Origin: Oscillospiraceae bacterium
Lineage (GTDB): Bacteria; Bacillota; Clostridia; Oscillospirales; Oscillospiraceae
Assembly: GCA_017406005.1 (NCBI GenBank)
Contig: JAFQZI010000173.1
Coordinates: forward strand, 47,624 to 111,623
Direction: 5' to 3'
DNA length: 64,000 bases
Shown here: positions 33,482 to 41,682 of the stretch, piece by piece
Position numbering within the stretch: the first letter of the stretch is position 1
Layout of the letters: every line of letters begins with the position of its first letter
Position numbers and translations under genes: made by a program
The notes under the pieces: model-generated
The model's input: only the letters and a program-made list of their open reading frames with translations
What the model was told of the DNA's origin: nothing
Database searches by the model: none

Positions 33482-35398
33482 TTATCGTCTTAACAGCGCA
33501 TTCTGCGCAGTTCTCGGCAGGTCGTTGTAGCGAGCCTGCATACTGGTCGGGAGCCGGGCGATCTTTTTTGCCGCATCCAGCTCACTGCCCATCACATATC
33601 CACCTTTCTCACCTCCTGCATTATTGGGGACAGATGAGATATTCTCCGTTTCTCCCATTCGAGCTTTCAGGCTGTCGATCAATTCCTGTTTTCTTGTAAT
33701 CAGCTTGTCGGGCATGCGCTCCAGGTATTCGATGATGGACAAAGTGCCGTCTCTCCTTAGATTGTCCAGTGTCTGGACGGCGGCGATCTCACTGTAATAC
33801 GTGGTTGCACCGACATCCACGGAAACATTCAGCCAGAGATGTTTGAAGACGGAAAAATCAAATTCCTGCAAAGACTTGTCAATCACAACAGGCCGTTTAT
33901 GATAGTACGTGCCCATCATGTCCAGCAGGATCGCTCCGATGTCCTCCACCCATTCATGAAGGCCGGCTCTCGTGTTTTCCAAAGGAACTTCCGAAGCGTT
34001 CTGCAATACCATAAGAGCGGACGTGTTGTCCGGCTTGACGCTGCCCATCTGGGCATCGGTAGCACCTAAACACTCCTTCGTATATGCCATACAGAGATCA
34101 ATTGCCTGGATGATCTGGTTTGACATATTGGCAGCCGGGATCGTTGAAATCACTTCCCCGATCTGCTGCCCGGGTTGGAGATTTCTGACTCCTATCGCAG
34201 TTCCGACCTCGTTGGAGATATTGGGAATCAAGTCAGCATTGTAGATCTTCGTCGGGAAAGCCTGCGTCTGCAGATGCCGGAAGACCATTGCCATCATCTG
34301 GTTGATGAAAATCTGATTTGGGATGATCTCCGTCACGAGAGCACGCCCGTGATATTGGTTTCTCTGCTTCTGCCAGTTACCCCAGGCAATCGGGTATCGG
34401 GAAAGCCCGGTATCCACATCTTCGAAGATGTTGCAGTGGCGGGTAGCTTTGGTAACATGGACAGTTTGCACTTTGCGTGTTTCCAACAGGCCGGTTTTAG
34501 GATTGATGTACTGCTCCGTCTTCCAGACTTTGGTATAGAGATACACGTATAAAGCCTTGCCGGTCTTATCGTCATCCCCGTGTATCTCCGTCTTTCCGCC
34601 TATGCCGGTGAAGTTGTAAAGATCGGAGTCGGCAGTGATTTGAATGTCTCTGTCTAATGGAACCCCATTATTTATTAGCTCGGACGGAGCACCCGGTGCG
34701 TAGGCTGTAGTTCCCTTCCGAGCAAAACCATCAACTTCGCCGCGGTAGGAAGGAATCCCCCTGTCAGCTTCGCTGACATCCCCCTTTAGGCAAGGGGGGC
34801 AAGAATGCTGGCGCCAGTAAAGGGCTTCTCTCTTCAAATTCTCAACGGTATCTCTACCGACGATCAGGATGTACGGCTGCTTTTCCACGTCCCGGCAGTT
34901 GGGATTGCCGAACATGACATTGATCCCGTCCAGCAGCTCCATCTCGATCTCGCCTTTGTACTCGCCGAAGGCTCCGCCGTACGGCCTCGCCTCCGGATTC
35001 CAGAAGAAATGAGCTGTATAATCGCCGGTAATGGCCCCGTCAAAAAGAGCATCCCGGATTCGGTAATTCATCTTGAACTTTTCCAGCAGATTACGCACCT
35101 CTGCCGTAGCAAAAGCCGCTGCCTCACCATCTGTCTGGTAAGAAAGCGGCTCAAAGGAAATCGTTGTGTTGCTGGATGTGAGCGACGCCACAAACAGGCT
35201 CGTGACTCGCTTGATGATGTTGAAGGTCGGTTTTGCCAAACGCCTCATGGCCGGATTGTCCGGCATATGGATCCACTGGTTGCCGATGAAAAACTCCTGG
35301 TTTGTATTAACCATCACATACTGATTTGGAACCAGGTTATTATTGTATTGCCTGCCATATTCATAATACTTCCAGGCATCCCGGGAATAATCATTCAT
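33482..35398 (-). CDS. Phage portal protein with in-frame palindromic insert
   Basis: A 638-aa protein of the large podovirus-like portal type: MNDYSRDAWKYYEYGRQYNN, then NIIKRVTSLFVASLTSS, IRDALFDGAITGDYTAHFFW, and late LGATDAQMGSVKPDNTSALM. It would form the dodecameric DNA gate at the capsid vertex. Around residues 225-270 it contains PPCLKGDVSEADRGIPS and ARKGTTAYAPGAPSE, a translated repeat block that interrupts otherwise portal-like sequence without breaking the frame. The ATG at 35398 follows AGGAG by 11 bases; the frame is open further upstream. Confidence 0.8.
   Translation of the reverse strand: MNDYSRDAWKYYEYGRQYNNNLVPNQYVMVNTNQEFFIGNQWIHMPDNPAMRRLAKPTFNIIKRVTSLFVASLTSSNTTISFEPLSYQTDGEAAAFATAEVRNLLEKFKMNYRIRDALFDGAITGDYTAHFFWNPEARPYGGAFGEYKGEIEMELLDGINVMFGNPNCRDVEKQPYILIVGRDTVENLKREALYWRQHSCPPCLKGDVSEADRGIPSYRGEVDGFARKGTTAYAPGAPSELINNGVPLDRDIQITADSDLYNFTGIGGKTEIHGDDDKTGKALYVYLYTKVWKTEQYINPKTGLLETRKVQTVHVTKATRHCNIFEDVDTGLSRYPIAWGNWQKQRNQYHGRALVTEIIPNQIFINQMMAMVFRHLQTQAFPTKIYNADLIPNISNEVGTAIGVRNLQPGQQIGEVISTIPAANMSNQIIQAIDLCMAYTKECLGATDAQMGSVKPDNTSALMVLQNASEVPLENTRAGLHEWVEDIGAILLDMMGTYYHKRPVVIDKSLQEFDFSVFKHLWLNVSVDVGATTYYSEIAAVQTLDNLRRDGTLSIIEYLERMPDKLITRKQELIDSLKARMGETENISSVPNNAGGEKGGYVMGSELDAAKKIARLPTSMQARYNDLPRTAQNALLRR
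34677..34724. repeat. 48-bp palindromic element, copy 3 (inside portal gene)
   Basis: AGCTCGGACGG ... CCTTCCGAGCA, translated on minus as ARKGTTAYAPGAPSE, the same frame as copy 2. Confidence 0.8.
34757..34802. repeat. Second hairpin repeat next to palindromic copy 3
   Basis: TGTCAGC TTC GCTGACA (34762-34778) followed by a C/G-run pair (CCCCTTTAGG ... AAGGGGGG). Translated on minus as CPPCLKGDVSEAD. Resembles short MITE-like repeats common in gut Firmicutes. Confidence 0.65.
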
Positions 35399-35540
35399 TT
35401 TGTCATATACTCCTATGAATACCCTGCTTTGCCAACTTTGCCGTTTTGGTGTTTTTGTTGTAAACATTTCCCACACAAAACGCTAAACATGTGATATAAT
35501 ATATTGTGATATCTGATAACAAACGGAAAGGATGCCTGCT

Positions 35541-37121
35541 ATGCGGAAAACAATTTCAAGAGCTCTTACAGCTCTCCTCTCATTTACCATCGTTCTCTCC
35601 CTCTCTCTCCCCGCCTCTGCGATGGATTTCGGGTTTGCCGCACTGGCCTTTGACGCCCCCGCGTATGCCCAGGCAGCCACGCAGCAGGTGGAGCTGACTG
35701 TAAAACTGGCGGAAATGCAGGCCGCCCAGACCCCCGTTGTCAGCGAGGGCGGCGGCCTCAACGGCGGCACGGGCGACATCAACACGATCATCGTCCAGGG
35801 CTCTTCCGAAACGCCCATCGTGGGCTTTGAAGTGGGCAAGGATGAGGTATGGGCAGCAAACTATTCACAAATCGATGATAATTATGGCCGCATAGCTAAA
35901 AACACGAGCACGGGCATAGTGATTTACAACAACGAAACAGGCAAAATTGGTCAAAATTTCGGCACTGTTCGGGAGAATTACGGCAGAGTTCAGGAAAACA
36001 GCGGAATGATAGAACGAAATATAGAAGGTGGGACGGTAAATTCCAGCACGGGGACTGTCGAATTAAACTACGGTACCGTAAAAACCAACAAAGCCGGCGG
36101 CACCATTGAATACTCTTACGGCGTCGTCACCATCAATGACGGGACGATAGAAAGTGTGGTAGCTGGGACCGCCGGAACGAACAACGGGGTCATTGAGTAT
36201 GTCGAAAGAACAGGTACCGTCGATCTGAATTCTGCGGAAGGCATCATTCAGATGAATTTTGGCATCGTGAAAGAAAACCTCGGCACCGTGGACAATTACG
36301 CGGATGATGATGGTTTCCGGATCGGGATCGTCGAGCTCAACAGGGGCATCGTTTTCAACTACGGCGGGACGGTTACGGACAACCAGGGCACCGAGCTCTT
36401 CCAGGTGACGATCAACCGCGGCGACAACACCTCCGTGACGGATGCCGCCAACGGGCTGGTTGCCCACAACGGCGAGGCGTGGAAGGAACAGGGGAATACT
36501 TCCTCCGATACCGCAACCGTCACTATCTCCCCGGCTGACGGCTACACCATTACAAACATCGCAGAGGCGGAAGGCATCTCTCCCGTGAAGAATGCCGACG
36601 GGAGTTGGACGGTTACCGTGAATGCCGGCCTTGTCAACGAAGGCAAGTTTTCGCTCGACACTTCCGTCAGCAAGACAGATTCTTCGGACCGCTACCCGCC
36701 TTACAACGGCGGAGACAACCGCGACCCGTATTATCACGGGGGCCAGGAGCAGTATTTTGCCGATATTCTCTCCCTGCTGGATATCACGATGGAACCTGCG
36801 GCTACAGCCACAGGGTACAACGCGGGGCCGAATGCCTACGACAGCTTTTACAGTGATAAAATTGCAGAGCTCTCCTCTGCCGCCGAGAACGGCGTGGTAG
36901 AGATCGACCTGCGGCAGACCGGCTGGACGACACTGAAACGCGGTGTATTTGAGGCCGCCGCAGCGCGCGGGGATGTAACCATCATTATTTACTACAATCA
37001 CTGGGGTAGAGACTATACCCTGACCATCCCGGCGGGGACGGATCTCTCCGCCGTCACCGGCGGGGCTCAGTTCCTTGAGGCGAGCCAGCTGCCCGCACTA
37101 CTGGGGATCCAGGCGGTCTAA
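35541..37121 (+). CDS. Secreted NGTV-repeat protein, paralogue 3
   Basis: A 526-aa exported protein. Signal peptide ALTALLSFTIVLSLSLPASA (about 8-27), entry segment SEGGGLNGGTGDINTIIVQG like paralogue 1, a shorter NGTV repeat region (about 100-285), the Ig-like stretch (TATVTISPADGYTITNI), and the shared C-terminal domain (WGRDYTLTIPAGTDLSA ... LPALLGIQAV). The ATG at 35541 is 9 bases after GGAAAGG; an ATG at 35532 would leave no spacing. A TATAAT (35495-35500) sits upstream without a clear -35. Most similar to paralogue 1 at both ends. Confidence 0.75.
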   Translation: MRKTISRALTALLSFTIVLSLSLPASAMDFGFAALAFDAPAYAQAATQQVELTVKLAEMQAAQTPVVSEGGGLNGGTGDINTIIVQGSSETPIVGFEVGKDEVWAANYSQIDDNYGRIAKNTSTGIVIYNNETGKIGQNFGTVRENYGRVQENSGMIERNIEGGTVNSSTGTVELNYGTVKTNKAGGTIEYSYGVVTINDGTIESVVAGTAGTNNGVIEYVERTGTVDLNSAEGIIQMNFGIVKENLGTVDNYADDDGFRIGIVELNRGIVFNYGGTVTDNQGTELFQVTINRGDNTSVTDAANGLVAHNGEAWKEQGNTSSDTATVTISPADGYTITNIAEAEGISPVKNADGSWTVTVNAGLVNEGKFSLDTSVSKTDSSDRYPPYNGGDNRDPYYHGGQEQYFADILSLLDITMEPAATATGYNAGPNAYDSFYSDKIAELSSAAENGVVEIDLRQTGWTTLKRGVFEAAAARGDVTIIIYYNHWGRDYTLTIPAGTDLSAVTGGAQFLEASQLPALLGIQAV

Positions 37122-37166
37122 AACGTCAGGGAAAAGATACCCCTTATAAAAGGCAAATATGTGAAA

Positions 37167-37217
37167 ACAAACAGCCCCAGAAAGCATTTCTGCTCTCTGA
37201 GGCTGAACTTGTTTTAT
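37167..37217 (+). terminator. Terminator after paralogue 3
   Basis: Long hairpin (CAGCC ... GGCTG outer stem; AGAAAGCA with TGCTCTCT inner stem) then TTGTTTTATT. Bases 37122-37339 hold nothing else recognisable. Confidence 0.6.
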
Positions 37218-37339
37218 TCGGTTTTCTCTATTCCTTCATTACTTCCTTATCAGGCTGTGGCAAAGGAACCTACTCTCATTTTTTGCCTGGCGCAATTCTG
37301 CTTCGAAAATCTTTTAAAGCGTCTTATCAGTGATCAGTA

Positions 37340-39286
37340 TTATTCGCTTTCGGCGAGCTGATAATCGAGCTTGAAGGGCCCCTTGCCCTTCTCACCCGTT
37401 TGCACGAGCTGTCCGGTTTTCTTGTCGTACCAGCAAAAGCCCGTCCACGCCCATGCGAACACCGTGAGGACATACGAGAGCTTGACGCAGTCATACGTTC
37501 TGCCGTTTATTTCGACCGTTTCCTCACCCGCCTTTTCGGCAGCAAATTCGCCGAGGTTCATCGCTCCGCGGTTATCCCCCGTGCCGATGGAGTAGAAGAC
37601 GATCTGCTTTTCCTCGGAGGCGATAAACGCGGGCATGGCAAGCTCCATTTCCTGATACCACAGACCGTCGCCGATCTTGTAGGTCTTTTCCTGCGCCTTG
37701 CCCTTGAAGGTGCCCTTGAGCTTAATGTAGTCGCCATCCTTTTCGGCGGAGAGGTCGGTGCCGTCGGACGGCCTGACGTAGCGCCACGCCGTACAGGAGA
37801 GGTTGGGCTCAACGACGAAGGTCTCCTCCGACCACTTGTTCCCGCCTCTCGCGACGGTCTGTGTGATCTCGCCCCGCTCCGCACAGCCGGATATGTCGAA
37901 CGTGCGCGTCGCCGAACCGTCCGCGCTTCGATAGCGCAGCACCGAAATGCCTTCGGGGAAGGCATAATCCGGGATATCGTAAGAGCTGATCGCCTTTTGC
38001 GTATACACGAGTGTGCCGCGCAGGAAAACCTTGGAGATGGAAGCAATGTTAGAGATGTTCTCCGCGGGATTTCTTTCGAGCAGGATGAGGTCCGCGTCCA
38101 TGCCCTCGCGGACCTGGCCCTTGCGATTTGCCGCGCCGAGGTGCTCCGCGGCGTTTTTCGTTGCGAGAACGATCGCCTGCATGGGCGTGAGCCCTGCCTC
38201 CACATAGTATTGCAGCTCGCGGTGCTCAACCTCGCCGCCCATCATTTCAAGCATGTTGTCCGTGCCCATGGCAATGGGAATGCCCGCGTCGTAGAGTAGC
38301 TTGAGGTTGTGCATATTGTTCTTGAGGCGGTTGGGATCCTTCTCATAGGTCATGGCGTTTACGGTCGGCACATAGCGCGCGCCGCTTTCCTTCCACAGGC
38401 GGATAATGTCGTCATCGGGAGAAAGCGCTTCGTCCAGAATGCCGTGCTCGATGCCGTAGATGCCCGCTTCCAGCAGCTCGCGCACGTCCTCCTTGTAAAA
38501 GACGTGGGCGGTCGTTTCGAGCCCGTTTTCCCTGCCCTCGCGTATGATCTGTTCCATGAGCGCCTTGTCGATCCTGTTGATTTGCAGCTTCTTGTCAAAG
38601 TACCAGTAGTCGCCGCCTTGATACGTAAACTTGAGGAAATCGACGCCCTCTGCCTTGAGCTCACGGATCCCCGCGCTCACCTGCTCGCTTGTTGTGACCT
38701 CGATCGACGCTTCCTTCCGGTACCACGGGTTGTCGCCGCCAAGCGTGGCGGCGGGATGGCCGCCCGGCGCGGTGAAGTTGGGACCGACGCAGAAAAGCTC
38801 GGGGCCCACGATCTTACCCTTGCGCAGCTCGTCGCGCAGCTTGTAGATGAAGTGCCGCGGCGCGCACATATCCTTGATGGTCGTCACGCCGTAGGGCAGG
38901 ATCTGCTCCTTGAAGATCGTCGGCAGCGTGCCTTGCAGAAACGCGTCACTTTCCGCTTTGGAGCGGAAGTTGATGCCCTGTATGTGCACATGGCAGTCGA
39001 TGAGCCCCGGCATGAGCGTGCAGCCGCTCCCGTCGATAACGGCAGCGGTCTTGCTTTCGATCATGTCGCCGCTGATCTTCTCGATGCGCCCGTTTTTCAC
39101 GAGGACGTTCTGAGCGAACTGCTCGCTGCCGTCGCCGACAATGACGTGGACGTTTTTGATGAGATATCCGTCCGTCTTTTTCTTTTTCGGACGGAGCAGG
39201 TATTTAGTGAGTAAGAATACCACGACCGATGCGCCGATGATCATTTGGATGAACGCGATCAGCGGGATACCGAAAACAGTTGGCAT
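37340..39286 (-). CDS. Membrane-anchored amidohydrolase (imidazolonepropionase/prolidase-like)
   Basis: A 648-aa protein. An N-terminal membrane helix (GIPLIAFIQMIIGASVVVFL, about 5-24) and a KKKK stop-transfer precede an amidohydrolase domain (about 40-430) with the metal motif DCHVHIQG, a THVFYKEDV-type histidine region (TTAHVFYK), GIEHGILDEA and the aspartate in MGTDNMLEMMGG. About 200 C-terminal residues form an extra domain of unknown function, probably beta-rich. AGGAGGTAAGG precedes the ATG. It follows the AbrB-type gene by 22 bp on the same strand, inside the prophage. Substrate unknown. Confidence 0.75.
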   Translation of the reverse strand: MPTVFGIPLIAFIQMIIGASVVVFLLTKYLLRPKKKKTDGYLIKNVHVIVGDGSEQFAQNVLVKNGRIEKISGDMIESKTAAVIDGSGCTLMPGLIDCHVHIQGINFRSKAESDAFLQGTLPTIFKEQILPYGVTTIKDMCAPRHFIYKLRDELRKGKIVGPELFCVGPNFTAPGGHPAATLGGDNPWYRKEASIEVTTSEQVSAGIRELKAEGVDFLKFTYQGGDYWYFDKKLQINRIDKALMEQIIREGRENGLETTAHVFYKEDVRELLEAGIYGIEHGILDEALSPDDDIIRLWKESGARYVPTVNAMTYEKDPNRLKNNMHNLKLLYDAGIPIAMGTDNMLEMMGGEVEHRELQYYVEAGLTPMQAIVLATKNAAEHLGAANRKGQVREGMDADLILLERNPAENISNIASISKVFLRGTLVYTQKAISSYDIPDYAFPEGISVLRYRSADGSATRTFDISGCAERGEITQTVARGGNKWSEETFVVEPNLSCTAWRYVRPSDGTDLSAEKDGDYIKLKGTFKGKAQEKTYKIGDGLWYQEMELAMPAFIASEEKQIVFYSIGTGDNRGAMNLGEFAAEKAGEETVEINGRTYDCVKLSYVLTVFAWAWTGFCWYDKKTGQLVQTGEKGKGPFKLDYQLAESE

Positions 39287-39308
39287 ATGCCTTACCTCCT
39301 TTTGTTTT

Positions 39309-39515
39309 TCACTCGAAGATCTGTTTGCACAGCGCCTCAAAAGAGCCCTTCGGCGGGATCGCCATGCCCTGCTTTGCATCGGCGAGAATCAGCAAACGGT
39401 CGCCGGGCTGAATGCCGAACACCTCCCGCGCCTCCTTGGGGATGACGATCTGCCCCTTTGTGCTGACTGTGACCGTCCATGCGTATTTTCCTTCCATACT
39501 CTCCGACTTTTCCAT
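39309..39515 (-). CDS. AbrB/SpoVT-family DNA-binding protein
   Basis: A 68-aa protein with the swapped-hairpin AbrB motif: TVTVSTKGQIVIPKEAREVF (about 14-33), then GIQPGDRLLILADAKQG. It probably dimerises and represses its own promoter, where three GTAAGA boxes with a 9-bp period overlap the -10. It could equally be a MazE-like antitoxin, but the next gene is an enzyme and not a toxin. Confidence 0.85.
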   Translation of the reverse strand: MEKSESMEGKYAWTVTVSTKGQIVIPKEAREVFGIQPGDRLLILADAKQGMAIPPKGSFEALCKQIFE

Positions 39516-39540
39516 TTCCTGTCCGCTCCCTTTTTGTATG

Positions 39541-39577
39541 TCTTACTTATCTTACATTTCTTACTTTGATTTGTCAA
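39541..39577 (-). promoter_or_regulatory. Promoter with triple GTAAGA operator
   Basis: On minus: TTGACA (39577-39572), 17-base spacer, TAAGAT (39554-39549). GTAAGA occurs three times at exact 9-base steps (39564-39559, 39555-39550, 39546-39541), covering the -10 and start point. Confidence 0.75.
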
Positions 39578-39656
39578 CCTCTATTTTGCATGGCGCGCAG
39601 CGGCCTCGCGAGGCTTTTGGGGAGAGGCGGCTCGCCGGGCGGGGCAGTGAGCCGTA

Positions 39657-39869
39657 TTATTTTCCTCCGTACGCCACATCAATGGAATAATTCAAACAGT
39701 CGGCAAGTGCCTGCTGATCGGCTTCGTATTTCAGCCTTTTCAGTTCATCCGGCTGCGCGGGCTCCGTGGGAAAATGAACATCATCACGGGCACCACAGCC
39801 CAGAAAAAAACCAACAGAAAATGCAAGGAGGGTAATCAGCATTCCTGCTGACGCAATCAGAACATCCAT
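39657..39869 (-). CDS. Small phage membrane protein
   Basis: A 70-aa protein with one N-terminal hydrophobic helix (IASAGMLITLLAFSVGFFLG) ending at GCGAR, then a soluble helical part (DELKRLKYEADQQALADCLN). It overlaps the end of the terminase gene by 13 bp, as tightly packed phage genes do. Possible roles are a lysis accessory or portal-adjacent membrane protein; no family recognised. Confidence 0.55.
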   Translation of the reverse strand: MDVLIASAGMLITLLAFSVGFFLGCGARDDVHFPTEPAQPDELKRLKYEADQQALADCLNYSIDVAYGGK

Positions 39870-41359
39870 GCGGTACTCCTCTCAATACTGTACGGGTCAT
39901 AGAATCTCACAAGGTCAATTTCCGGCTCCCTCTCCTGCTGCTCCCAGACATCACCGTTGTAATAGATCATGGCATGGAGAGCCTGGCTGGAGGCATCCAC
40001 CATATCGTCATGCCGGGAATTCGGAAAAGCCGTCCACTGATCCACATAGTCCGCCACCCAGGGAGCTTTGGCCGGTTCCGGAAGGAATACATGCCCGCTC
40101 TCGATGGCGGGAGAGACAGCATTGACGCGGCTGATCTTGCCGCCTTTCGGGTTAACAGGAAGAATAAACATCTCCTTTTGAAGCGTATCGATTACAGCCT
40201 GCCCGTTGGCAGCCCGCTCGATGAGAACAGCACGTGCCCGCGGGAACAGGCGGTAGACGGTGCGAAGCGCTGTGACCGTATCCGGGAAGTTCAGGCGTTT
40301 GTTCAGGCAATAGCGCAAATAATAGTCCTGCCCTTTTTTGCCCCAGACCTGAATGGAGACAAAATCGCTGTCATCTTCCCCGCGGAAAGAAGCATCAACA
40401 GAGATCAGTTCGGTGGCAAAAAGAACAGGCTCCTCGGGATCGTAATACTTCCACCAGTTACGCAGGACGAGATTGCCCTCTTCCGTACGCGGTGAACACT
40501 GGTACAGAGCCGTCCACGCACGCTGCCCGCCCTGCGGATCACTGATATAGCTGGCCTTGAAATCGGCAAGCCAGCAGTTGTCCTTGCCCAGTTCCGGGCA
40601 GAGGGCATCTCCTGCTTCCCTGCCAAGCGGATCGTTTTCTTCCGCTTCCACCGGCAGCCTGATCAGCTCTACATTTTTTTCTGCATTCAGGATGCGGGCT
40701 GCGAGGTCATCATCCGTCCACGGCGTCATGATCACAACGACTTTACCTTTGGCTGCAAGACGCGACTTCAGGGAAGCCTGCCATTCCTGCCAGACGCGGT
40801 TTCAGTAAGCAGGCGAATCCGCTTCCTGCTGGTTTTTGACCGGGTCATCGATGATGATCAGGTTGGCCGGGTTGCCGGTGATGCCGGACATAATGCCCCG
40901 GCTGATCATACGGCCTTTGCCATTGGAGAGTTCAAACTCCCCCGCCCGGTCTATAGAACCGATATCGATGCCGAAGAGATTCTTCCCGCAGGATCGGATC
41001 TTCTCCTTGTTCTTCCGGCAGAAGCGCTCGGCAAAGTCGGAATCGTAAGATGCCAGAATAATATTCCGGTCCGGATGCTTGCCCAGATACCAGCTTGGGA
41101 GAGATTCGCTCACCGTCATGCTCTTGCCGTGCTGCGGCGGGCATTCGATGATGAGAATGTCATACGCGTGGCCGGTATCTGTCTCGATAAACGTCTGGAT
41201 CTTCCGGGCTAAAAAAGAAGACAGCCGGGTGCGAATCCAGCTGTCGCCGTAGGCATAGGCCAGGTATTCGGAATAATATCGCCGGGCCAGTTCTCGCCGC
41301 GCGAGTTCGCGCGGCAATGAGCAATTAGCAATGAGTAATGAGCAATTGTTCTCTGTCAT
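39857..41359 (-). pseudogene. Phage terminase large subunit, interrupted by one in-frame TGA
   Basis: Two parts in one frame. Codons 1-185 (41359-40805) have the ATPase: Walker A CPPQHGKSM (about 73-81) and Walker B NLIIIDDP. After the TGA at 40804-40802 the frame continues NRVWQEWQASLKSRLAAKG and KVVVIMTPWTDDDLAARI, then the nuclease domain with LISVDASFRGEDD. Intact relatives usually have Arg at the stop position, so CGA to TGA is the simplest change. The first ~20 residues (NNCSLLIANCSLPRELARRE) are translated repeat DNA. Confidence 0.85.
41296..41347. repeat. Hairpin and tandem AATGAGCAATT repeat at the terminase start
   Basis: A perfect 9-bp hairpin GCCGCGCGA/TCGCGCGGC (41296-41315) adjoins overlapping AATGAGCAATTAGCAATGAG units (41316-41347). 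Both are typical of dispersed short repeats and both are in frame with the terminase. Confidence 0.7.
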
Positions 41360-41682
41360 GCTTCACCTCCCAGCATGTCCTCCAGGGCTGTGCCGGCGAG
41401 GCGGCAGAGTACCGCGTCACTGAGGGAACGCAGATCCGTAATGCTGCTCTCCTCCGGAGAAGCCCCTTCCCCGTTCATCTCTTTCAGAAACTTCGCCGCT
41501 GAGGTATCGCCCCTGGCGGCTTTCTGTATCATGCCAAAGACGATCGCCGCAGCACAGGTCGGCCGTACGCCCAGCTCCATCAGGCAATCGCGTACCTCGT
41601 CGGATGTGGGCATGATGGACGTAAGCATATGGTTTGTCAGATCAGTCAATGTGGCATTGCGTGGCAGTTTGCGTTTGGACAT
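41356..41682 (-). CDS. Probable terminase small subunit
   Basis: A 108-aa protein, MSKRKLPRNATLTDLTNHML, with ALRPTCAAA-type helix (GVRPTCAAAIVFGMIQKAA) and GDTSAAKFLKEM in the middle. Size, helical character and position directly before the large subunit (ATGA overlap) support a small terminase that recognises the packaging site. Sequence alone gives only moderate support. Confidence 0.65.
   Translation of the reverse strand: MSKRKLPRNATLTDLTNHMLTSIMPTSDEVRDCLMELGVRPTCAAAIVFGMIQKAARGDTSAAKFLKEMNGEGASPEESSITDLRSLSDAVLCRLAGTALEDMLGGEA

Noticed and set aside
40802-40804. Reassigned TGA codon in the phage
   Set aside because: Other phage genes use TGA as ordinary stops, including ATGA overlaps, and none has a second internal TGA; a point mutation is simpler.
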